Assembly (NCBI GenBank): GCA_026122225.1
Contig: JANEZZ010000297.1
Span: 124,001-188,000, forward strand
Reading direction: 5' to 3'
Length of the DNA: 64,000 bases
Source of the DNA: Heloderma charlesbogerti
Taxonomy: Eukaryota > Chordata > Lepidosauria > Squamata > Helodermatidae
A model generated the notes under the pieces. It did no database searches and was not told the DNA's origin. It was given only the letters and a program-made list of their open reading frames with translations. Below, piece by piece: positions 55,967 through 64,000 of this stretch (positions are counted from its first letter, which is position 1; every line of letters starts with the position of its first letter). The position numbers were made by a program, and so were the translations under genes.

Positions 55967-56873
55967 TAGGGATGTCAGAGGAATCTGGTTGTGGGGTGGA
56001 GCTCAACCAGCTTTTGTCAGCTTGGCCCCCCCAGACATTGGTACATCTTCTGCCAGCTGGCTTAACTCAATCTGCAGCGAGTCGGGCCACCTGGTAGATT
56101 TTCCTATTTTTTTATTTGCAAGATAGATGTTTGCACAAATTGCACAAGCAATTTGTGGGATTTGTGCTAATTTTGGCCATGACTTTCATACTTTGCACAA
56201 ATTTTGGTGGCGGTTTATGCAAATTGTGGTGGCGTGGCACTCAGCACAATTTATGCAAAGCATGCTGAACTTTGCAGAAGTTATGCAGATTGCAGCCACC
56301 ATTTGCAAGAATGTCTATTTTCACAAATTAAAAAAAGATTAAAAGTAGGGCTGTGCACCACTTCAGCCTGAAACCTGGGTTCCCAGATGAAACAGGGTGC
56401 TTTGGGCTGCTTTGAGCTGCCTTCAAAGCAAGGCGGAGGGGGCACAAAGTGGCATGAAGCAGGTCAGGTCACTCCAAAGCTCTTTGACAGCACTTCGGAG
56501 CAATCTAGAAGCCCCGCACTGCCCCCCAGCCCCCAGCTCCTTACCTGAGCCCCCAGGATGCGCAGTGGCAGCCATCTTCCTTTTCCAGGGAGTTGCCATT
56601 TTTTTAATTATGATTCCCTGTTTTTCCAGAAATAGATCCTGTGCAAAGTTCCCCCCGGCCTCCCCAAATAGCACAAAGTGAACCAGGACCACCTTGGAAG
56701 CCTCCAAGCAGCCTCCAAGGCAGATCGGGGGGTCCCTGCACAGCCCTAATTAAAAGTCCTGGAATTCAGGGGAAAATGCACAGCTTGGCTCACTAATGCA
56801 AGCCAAGTTGGGTGTGGCACAAAAGTCTAGTGAGCCCCAAAAGGGCTGGACTTCCCAGTGATAGACATTCCTA
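55967..56873. mobile_element. hAT-like element interrupted by another hAT-like element
   Basis: TAGGGATGTCAGAGG ... AGACATTCCTA, TSD CTGGAGTG (55959-55966) and ATGGAGTG (56874-56881). The core has repeated TTTGCACAAATT- and TTATGCAAA-type words. Own length about 496 bp without the nested copy and its TSD. Confidence 0.78.
56346..56748. mobile_element. hAT-like element, TAGGGCTGTGCA subtype
   Basis: TAGGGCTGTGCACC ... TGCACAGCCCTA, perfect TSD ATTAAAAG (56338-56345 and 56749-56756), 403 bp. Terminal repeat differs from the TAGGGATG group by the GCTGTGCA extension. A fragment of this subtype lies at 43300-43412. Confidence 0.88.
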
Positions 56874-56881
56874 ATGGAGTG

Positions 56882-57418
56882 TTCATGTTCAGGATTTCAG
56901 ACTGACCATTCCATTACCACTGTTCCTAGCTCCCCCACACACACATGCACACACACCAACAGCTAGTCAAATAGCAATTGATGATGACTAAGTACACTTT
57001 GGGGTAGTTTGGGGATCTCCCCCAATGTTTTTTTTTTTTTCCTAAACATTGTTGGTACTTCCCCAGCCCACCTTGATACCTCCCTCTTGTGTGTGGATGG
57101 TGCCATTTTGGTTATAGAAAGGCCAGCACTTAGAGAATTGAGAACCTCCATTAGTATTTACAGGCATGGCCCAGCAACAAAATGTTGCAGTGTCGAGTCC
57201 TTCTTTTTGAGGCCAGCACTTTTCCATTCCCCTCCCCACTAGTTTCTCCCCCCTCCCAATAGTCAGTTGCATTCCATACACATTTCCTCTTTTACATTGG
57301 TGGTGCTGTTTGGGCTACATTTGCAGCAGCATTTGCACCAGTATTTGCAAATACTTGACTCAGGAATGGAGGGAATGAAGGTGATCTTTCCGAACAGAAA
57401 TCATGACATTTGAAAGAA
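56882..57418. other. Intergenic DNA
   Basis: Short (CA) run near 56936-56958. No gene recognised. Confidence 0.4.
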
Positions 57419-57426
57419 GTGGGTAC

Positions 57427-58541
57427 TAGGGATGTACAGATTCCATACCATCCATTCTGGTGGGGAATCTGTGGGGGTGGGAGGCGATCCATTCCTCCCC
57501 CCGGAATCCTCATGGAACGGCTCCATTCAGCAAGGATTCCGCAGAGCCGAGGGCCGCCCTGTTCCACTGTCTGCATGCCCTGGATTCCCCCATTTTTTTT
57601 CCAGCTGCCTGAACTTAATGAAAATAATTCCATAAGTACCGCCAAAAAATCCTTTTCACACACCCTCCTTCAGTCTCCGTAAGCCTATTTATTTTCGTAA
57701 AAAAGGATAAAGCCCTTTGCGGGGATTCCCCATATAACTTCCGGTCACCTGATCTCACCTCACCTCACCTCACCTCACCTCCACAGACAGTAAACAGAAA
57801 AGATAGAGGATTTCCATGGACTTCAAGACTCAGCCCCAGCAAAAGAAAGCCTAGGGTCTAGGGATGTTGGAGAAATCCTCCATGGACCCCAATGAGACCG
57901 GATTCTATTGAATCCGGCCCCCCAAAGTCCATGGAGGATTGGATCTCCTACCTCTGCCTCCAGGAGGAATTCTCACCGTCCGGATCCTCCCCGCCGGCTG
58001 GCTCTGGAGCGCCAGCAATACAGCTGCCATTGCTGTATTGCTGGCTGGGCAGATTGACTGAGGATGCAAATGGCGTCCAGGATGCCATTTGCATCTGCAG
58101 GCAGTAGTCCCCTTCAGCCAGCAATACGGCATGGTGGCTGTATCGCTGGCACTTTGGAGCCAGCCAGCGGCTCTGCAGAATCGCCACAGAGCGGAGACGG
58201 CCAAAGATGATTCCGGGGGGGAGGAACGGATCACCTTCCCCCTGCGCCCCCCCCCCAGAACAGCAGGTAAGCATTCCACCCATCCTTATACGGGTGACAG
58301 GGAAAATGCCTCATACAAAGGGTAAAGCCATTCACATTCTTCTTCCTCCATTTCCAATTTATGGATTTCTTTTTGTAATTATTTTTGTAAAATCCGCCAT
58401 TCGGCAGAAAAAAAAAAAAGGGTCCATGTGAGCTCCGGTCTGGGTTGACCAGGCCGCCCCATTCCAAGGAGGATTCCACAGACCGGATTTGTTAGAATTC
58501 AATCCCATTTAAAATTTGGGTGGAATTCTCTGACATCCCTA
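57427..58541. mobile_element. hAT-like element with a nested hAT-like element
   Basis: TAGGGATGTACAGATTCC ... TCTGACATCCCTA, TSD GTGGGTAC (57419-57426) and GTGTGTAC (58542-58549), 1,115 bp including the nested copy. It contains a (CACCT)n run at 57754-57780, and GGAATTCTAAC-type arms at the right. Confidence 0.82.
57858..58288. mobile_element. Nested hAT-like element, short
   Basis: TAGGGATGTTGGAG ... CCCATCCTTA, 431 bp; flanks CTAGGGTC and TACGGGTG match at only four positions. Arms pair CCAGCAATACAGC with its inverse, and CAAATGGCGTCC with GGATGCCATTTG. GGTAGGAG (minus) and GGTAAGC (plus, 58266) face outward. Confidence 0.7.
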
Positions 58542-58670
58542 GTGTGTACATATTATTCTGTTATCTTCCTTTTGGGAAGATTCAGAACTAATTGTAGTCC
58601 TACTTAGGCAACCCTATATGAAGGGAGTGGGAAATCAGCATTCTGAATCATGTAGAGAGCCTTGACATAT

Positions 58671-59241
58671 TAGGGGTGTACAGATTACTCACCCCATTCT
58701 GGTCTGGGGCTTTTGCAGTGGGGGGAGGGGATCCGTCCCTCCCCAAGGAATCCTCCGTGGCCAGCTCCACTCTGCAGAGAGTCCACGGAGCCAATGGCCA
58801 AGGCCACCTGGAGCCAGCTGGGGCTGCCCGCAGCCAAACCTCCTTCCGCTGCTGGGCTGCGGCTGCAAATGGCCACTATGCCATTTGCGTCCCTGCCTTT
58901 TGCCGTGCTAGGCTACCTAAATATATGCGTAGCCTATGACGGGTAACGCAGGGACCCAAATGGTGTAGCAGCTGCCATTTGCATCCCTGCTCTTTGCCGT
59001 GATAGGCTACGTAAATACTTATGTAGCCTATCATGGCTAAAGTCGGGAGGGAAATGGCGGCTGCAGTCCAGGGCAGCCATTTGCGGCTGCAGACAAGAGC
59101 AGCGGACAGCCGAAAAAAGGTAGGGTCCGTCCCAGGGAAATTTTGAGGGGTGGCGGGGGGGGATTGCTCTGGGGGGGAGGGGGCAGATTCTAAAGAATCG
59201 AGCCTCACTGGAGTCCGTGGCAGAATTCTCTAACATCCCTA
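58671..59241. mobile_element. hAT-like element
   Basis: TAGGGGTGTACAGATT ... TCTAACATCCCTA, TSD TGACATAT (58663-58670) and TGACAGAT (59242-59249), 571 bp. Two TAGGCTAC hairpins separated by GGTGTAGCAGCTGCCATTTG, and an AGAGTCGG arm near the right end with GGTAGGG outward. Confidence 0.82.
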
Positions 59242-59344
59242 TGACAGATACAGGAGGCTGTGCTCTTCAGAAAGTCACCCTCATAGTATTTCAGCCCAGG
59301 TTTCTTGATTCTTTAAGTTTTGGGGGCAGGGGGAAGAAGAGGGA

Positions 59345-59455
59345 TTTAGGCTGCAATTCGATGCACATTTACCTGCGAATAAGTCTTACTGAACAGAATG
59401 GGACTGTTTTTTCTAAGTAGACATGCATAGGATTGTACTGTAAGGCCGCAGTCCT
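59345..59455. repeat. Palindromic MITE, near complete
   Basis: GGCTGCAATTCGATGCACAT at left pairs with ATGCATAGGATTGTACTG at right; the middle GAATAAGTCTTACTGAACAG and AATGGGACTG form the inner arms. A family recognised from many reptile loci; partial copies occur elsewhere in the window. Confidence 0.6.
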
Positions 59456-59746
59456 ATAGGAGGTGAATGTTTATCCTTCCAGAGTTGCAACATCAGTCTT
59501 TTAGCAGGCAAAAGGGTGCAGAGAATCCGTTTATGCTGACCATTTTTAATTTCCATGAAGCAGGTAAACAATTTAAAAGAGTGTGTACATCAGTGAATAT
59601 TAAAGACTGTTTCAGTACAAAATGTATCTGTGTAATAACTTCCCCCTCAAAAGAAGCAACTACTGGAAACTGCCAAAACATACGTTAAAAGAAGCATTAG
59701 CTGTATTGCACCACCAGCAATTAGCCAAATTAGACAATGCCTTTTT

Positions 59747-60256
59747 AATAGCGTTGCCCTTATTTTCGCTGTAGTCTACGTAAATCTTTATGTAGACTAC
59801 AGCGACCAAATAAGGAATGGGAATGGCGGCTCCCTATGGGGGCCGCCAGTATCTGTACGAGCTTTTTTTTTTTTTTTTTTAAGTCACCTGTGATAGGCTA
59901 CGTGACGATTAACGTAGCCTATCACGGCTGATTTTGCAGATCTAGCCGTGATAGGCTACGTTAATCGTCACGTAGCCTATCATGGGGGCGGGTTTTTTTT
60001 TTTTTTCTTTTATTGGAATGGCGGCCGTGGCAGCCGGTCAAAAGACCGGCTGCCGCTCCCGCCCCCACGAACACCTGCCGAACCACCGGCCGGACCCCCT
60101 GCCGGGAGGAACATTCGGCAAAGGTAAGTCCCATCCTGGGGGGAGGGGGCGGGGGGCGGGGGGGCGGAGAATTTCTCCCTGAAACTTGTTCGGGGGGCCG
60201 AACATGCTGGCGCTCGGCCCCCCGAAGTTTCGGGGAGAAATTCTCCGCCATCCCTA
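59747..60256. mobile_element. hAT-like multi-hairpin element, right half only
   Basis: Begins at the family centre (AATAGCGTTGCCC) exactly as at 6591, then TAGTCTACGTAAATC hairpin, AATGGCGGC palindrome, T-run, two GATAGGCTACGT hairpins, AATGGCGGCCGTGG arm, AAGGTAAGT (60122) and the CTCCGCCATCCCTA end. It abuts another hAT element with no spacer. Confidence 0.75.
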
Positions 60257-60266
60257 AGTCACTTAC

Positions 60267-60410
60267 CTTTTTGATGGGGTGATTCGCGGTGGGGGGGAGT
60301 TGCTCCGCACCTCCCCCCAAAATCCTAACCCGGCAGGCTCCGCACTGCAGAGATTCCACGGAGCTGCTGGCTGGGGCCGCTTGCAGCTGTACATCTGGCC
60401 GCTGGGCAGC
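60267..60410 (-). other. Exon-like cassette in hAT element (144 bp, 48 open codons)
   Basis: On minus, GATTTTTTTTCCTGCAG precedes 60410 (AG complement at 60411-60412) and AAAAAG/GTAAGTGAC follows 60267 (GT complement at 60265-60266). The 144 bp are open in the zero phase, ending RILGGGAEQLPPTANHPIKK. It aligns without gaps to the cassette at 14746-14892. Confidence 0.55.
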
Positions 60411-60852
60411 CTGCAGGAAAAAAAATCCCACGTATGCAAATGGTGGCGGCTACGGCGGCCACCATTTGCGTTCCCTTTTTTTTTGCTGTTTTAGCCTACG
60501 TAAATATTTATGTAAGCTATTACGGCATAAAAAAAAGGAGAACACAAATAGCGTAGTGGGTGCCATTTGCATATGTGTTTTTTTTTTTTTTAGCTTGCCG
60601 TGATAGGGTACGTAAATACTTACATAGCCTATCACGGCCTCCACAGGGACGCAAATGGTGTCCCTGCATTAGCTGTGATAGGCTACGTAATTATTTAAAT
60701 AGCCTATCACAGCTATGATGAGGAAGCGAATGGCAGCCGCCATTTGCAAGTCAGCACAGATGGCAGCTGGTAAGTGCTCCATTTTGCGTGCCTTTCGTGG
60801 GCTGGGGGGCTGGGGGCTTCGTTCCACCACGGATATTGGGGGGCCAAATGCA

Positions 60853-61574
60853 TAGGGAGGGTGGAGAATTCCGCCACAGATTTCAGTGAGGCTGAATGCA
60901 CTGGCATTTGGCCCCCCAAAATCCATGGCAGAACGGCCTGCCACCCCCCGCCCCTCCCGCGGATTCCCCCCAGGATGACGCTTACCTGGGGTGGATGTTC
61001 CGGACGGCAGAGGGTCCGGTGGTGGTGGCTGGTCTTTTGACCAGCTGTGTGTCCGCCATTTGCATCTGGGGCTTTGCCGTGATAGGCTACGTAAGTATTT
61101 ACGTAAGCTATTACGGAGAAAAAAAGGAATGCAAATAGCGCCCATTACGCTATTTGCGTTCCCCTTTTTTTTCGCTGTAATAGCCTATGTAAATATTTAT
61201 GTAGACTAAAACGGTGAAAAATAGGTAACGCGAATGGCAACCGCCGTCATTTGCATATGCCATTTTTTTTTTTTTTTGCCCAGCCGTTATAGGCTACATA
61301 AATACTTATGTAGGCTATCACAGCTGCCTGGCTGGACGCAAATGGCGGCCACTACAGCAGCCGACATTTGCGTCTGCAGCAGCCCGTCTACGGCCAGAAC
61401 TCTGGCTGCGGATGGGCCTAGCCAGCTGCGGAGTGGAGCTGGCCAGGCAGGATTCTGGGGGGGGAGGACCGGATCGCCTCCCCCCCGTTGAAGATTCCGG
61501 GGGGAGGGACGAAGCACCTCCCCCCCACCGCGAACACAATCCGCGAAAAGGTAAGTGACTTTCGTACATCCCTC
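60853..61574. mobile_element. Nested hAT-like multi-hairpin element
   Basis: TAGGGAGGGTGGAG ... CGTACATCCCTC, TSD CAAATGCA (60845-60852) and CGAATGCA (61575-61582), 722 bp. Hairpins: GATAGGCTACGTAAGTA/TTACGTAAGC, TAGCCTATGTAAATA, TAGGCTACATAAATAC. GGTAAGC (minus, near 60985) and AAAAGGTAAGTGAC (plus, 61548) face outward; a cassette with LPPTAN precedes the latter. Confidence 0.85.
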
Positions 61575-61632
61575 CGAATGCACTGGCATTTGGCCTCACT
61601 GAGATCCATGGTGGAATTCTCTGACATCCCTA

Positions 61633-63264
61633 GATGTTTTATAATCATTGCATTGACTTTCTCACCTCCGAAATGTTTCCGATATATGGCATACAAAATA
61701 TCCCATACTTCCTCTCCAGTTCAGACCCAGGCAAATGGAACTGAACTTAGCAACCACAATAGGTCTGAATGGCAGCAAAGTGGGATCATTTCATGGATCC
61801 AGATGTGGACATAGGGCAAGCCAATTCAGAATAACCGGAAACACACACACATAAAAATGTTGCCTTACACTTGCTCAGAGCTTTGATTTCCTTTGGGAAG
61901 CAATGCTTCAAGGCAGTTTTGGTTATATTTTTTCTCAACCAACAATTCCTTGTTGTGCCCGAAACCTATTGTAAATAATACAGCAGGAAGAGGAAGTTCT
62001 TTGTTAAGACCCCAAGGTGGAATTTGTTCCATTTTTTCGTTCACAAGCATCCCACATACCTCAGTTTTTCATTTTATTATAGGGTTGTTATGTTCTGCTT
62101 TTATTTGCTTGTTGGCCATGGTTTGTGTTTACTCTCTGTTCCTGGCAGTTCTAATCTAGGCACTACCTTCCCACATATCCTCTCTAGAAGCAAATGAATT
62201 GGTCATCCAACATGGCATTGCATATATTTCTTTAGATACATGCAAAATATTAGCCCTATTTGGTTGTTTCCCCTCCACATGATTGTAATGATGTAGACAG
62301 GGAGAATGGAGTTGTACCTGCCGCCACATCCCCACCAGCCCTGCCCTCCACCAGCCACAAGTTGAGGGGAATGTCTGTGAAGGTGACCCTGCTCTACATG
62401 TATCGCTTCCCTGTGGAATCTTGCACAATCAGGGCTCTACATCACCAGAGGAACCCTATGCACACAGGACAGGTTCTCTTCTATAGATGTTCCACCCACC
62501 CCCAGTGGATGGCTGGTGGGAGCAAGGGCTGGAGGCAATGCAACACTGTGGGCTGTGCCAGAAGCCATGGCCCCTCTCTACCCCTCCATTCAATTACAAT
62601 TGCCTGGATGGAGCTTTGGAACTGCCTTCGATCAGGAGAATCAAAGGGGTGCCATAACTCCATGGTTGTAGCCACCGCACAGCCCAGACCATGAAGAATC
62701 AAGAAGTGGCATATAAACAAGATGCACTGATGGATGTTAGATAGCTTTCAAAAAGTCTGAGATGAGTTATGGGGGATTTCCCCTCTCCAGCACTGCTACC
62801 ACCCGTATGGAACTGCTCCTTCACTGGGCAGTCCCATCTATGGGGTTTCTTATTTGTAGCAAATGCTTATTTCTCAGGGCCTAAGGATCTCTCTGCCCCT
62901 AGAACTAAGAGTTTCACAAGCTGACCCTTTTCCGCTGCCACCAATTCTGTTAGAATACTTTATAACCTTGTATGCCCTGGCTGTGGGCTTCCAAAATTTA
63001 GGGGTACCAAGAAAGTGATAAGTCAGGTCCAGGTTTGTTTACAAGGAGATTTTGACTGAGTACTTACGGTGCACAGGTGTACCCAATGGTTGGATCAGAC
63101 AAAGCTCTGAACCAAGAGCTGTGCTGCAAGATGACATTTATATCATACATGTTGTTCAGGCATAGCAGTGAGGTAATATGACAGGTACAAGTATTAATCA
63201 TGTGTGTTAAGAGTTTATCTACAACTTTCCCAGCATAGCCTAGCAGTGCTTGATAACATATTTG
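61633..63264. other. Intergenic DNA, no gene recognised
   Basis: No repeat family or exon recognised. The longest frame (144 codons, plus, 62260-62694) has no domain resemblance. Confidence 0.4.
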
Positions 63265-64000
63265 TAGGGATGGACGAAAGTCACTTACCTGGTCCCGCAG
63301 CTTGCTTCGCGGTAGGGGGGAGGCACTCCGTCCCTCCCCCCAAAATTCTGGCCAGGGGGGAGGCGCCCCACCCCTCCCCGCCAAAATTCTGGCCGGGGGG
63401 GAGCGCCCTGCCTCTCCGGCCGCGAAAGTTCTTCTCCTTCCGGGACGCAAATGGCGGCGGCCGTAGCCGCTGCTGTTTGCATCCCTGGCCTGCAGTCAGC
63501 CGTGATAGGCTATGTAAATCTTTACGTAGCCTATCATGCCTGACTTTGGGAAAAAAAAAACGCGTACGCAAATGGCGGAGCCCATGGCGCCGCCATTTGC
63601 GTTCCTTATTTTGTCCCGGGTAGTCTACATAAATATTTATGTAGACTACCCAGGCCAAAATAAGGAACGCAAATGGTGGCGCCCATGGGCACCGCCATTT
63701 GCAAACGCGCTTTTTTTTTTTTCGAAGTCAGCTGTGATAGGCTACGTAAAGATTTACGTAGCCTATCACGGTGTTTTTTGAAAATCTAGCTGTGATAGGC
63801 TACATAAAGCTTTACGTAGCCTATCACGTTTGTTGTTGTTGTTGTTGTTGTTGTTTTTACTTGGAAATGGCGGCGGCGGCAGCCGGTCGGAAGACCGGCC
63901 GCCGCCACCGCCAAACCATCGCCGGGAGCTGCCGCCACCAGGGACATTCACCGAAGGTAAATCCCACCCTGGGGGGGTGGGGGGCAGACCGTTTCTCCAC
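63265..64000. mobile_element. hAT-like multi-hairpin element, cut by the window end
   Basis: TAGGGATGGACGAAAG at left, then an outward GGTAAGT on minus (about 63287), GC-rich arm with GACGCAAATGGCGGC, GATAGGCTATGTAAATC, GTAGTCTACATAAATA and two GATAGGCTAC hairpins, (TTG)n at 63825-63853, AAATGGCGGCGGCGG and AAGGTAAAT near 63954. Collinear with 25946-26783. The right terminus lies beyond the window. Confidence 0.85.

Larger units (their letters stand above)
60257..61632. mobile_element. hAT-like multi-hairpin element lacking its first bases, with a nested copy
   Basis: Starts at AGTCACTTACC, the tenth or later base of the usual TAGGGATGTACGAAAGTCACTT end, joined directly to the terminal A of the preceding element. 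It ends AATTCTCTGACATCCCTA at 61632. Contains AAATGGTGGC palindromes, GCCTACGTAAATA, GGTACGTAAATAC and GATAGGCTACGTAAT hairpins. The copy 60853-61574 is inserted in its right arm. Confidence 0.75.

Noticed and set aside
62260..62694. A 144-codon plus-strand frame as a small gene
   Set aside because: No promoter, splice context or domain resemblance; the overlapping minus-strand frame is of similar quality.

Overview
This window reads as intergenic, repeat-saturated nuclear DNA of a reptile, most likely a squamate. The evidence is a BovB/RTE LINE (two copies), CR1 and L2/CR1-like LINEs, tRNA-derived SINEs, a decayed DIRS-like tyrosine-recombinase retroelement and a dense set of short hAT-type DNA transposons. 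I find no host protein-coding exon, rRNA, functional tRNA or CRISPR. Every recognisable coding trace belongs to a mobile element and is broken.

The dominant component is a set of non-autonomous elements with termini close to TAGGGATG...CATCCCTA. By eye I found 8-bp target-site duplications (TSDs) around 20 of them: 11 perfect and 9 with one mismatch. This places them with the hAT superfamily. Many carry ordered palindromes built on TGATAGGCTACGTAA / TTACGTAGCCTATCA, TAGTCTACGTAAA and ATGGCGGC...GCCGCCAT. Nearly all have a splice-donor-like GGTAAGT facing outward near each end, and several carry a complete exon-like cassette (polypyrimidine-CAG, 137-203 bp, GTAAG) next to one terminus. No hAT transposase is present here.

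Layout. 1-7.1 kb: 5' end of a DIRS-like element, an LTR-like repeat, and a DIRS-like derivative joined tail-to-head to another copy, carrying a 934-bp hAT insertion. 7.1-12.2 kb: simple hAT elements. 13.0-22.7 kb: a minus-strand BovB LINE split by a 6,997-bp hAT-ended insertion (TSD CTTTGCAT), which is itself split by a 6.2-kb DIRS-like element holding a GC-rich tandem array, a SINE, and RNase H, tyrosine recombinase and SGNH-like remnants. 23.4-27.2 kb: hAT elements, one inside an LTR-like repeat. 28.2-31.8 kb: a minus-strand L2/CR1-like LINE interrupted by a hAT element. 32.3-33.8 kb: a hAT-ended element carrying GC-rich direct repeats. 35.4 kb: BovB tail. 38.1-39.3 kb: hAT nested in hAT. 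39.7-40.7 kb: CR1. 40.7-51.9 kb: relatively quiet sequence with fragments. 52-64 kb: the densest cluster of multi-hairpin hAT elements, several nested, one running off the window end.

The elements do not form a pathway. Their nesting gives a relative chronology (BovB, then hAT, then DIRS-like), and their conserved splice signals raise the possibility that they act as exon donors or splice traps. All family names are from recalled sequence features; no database was searched.
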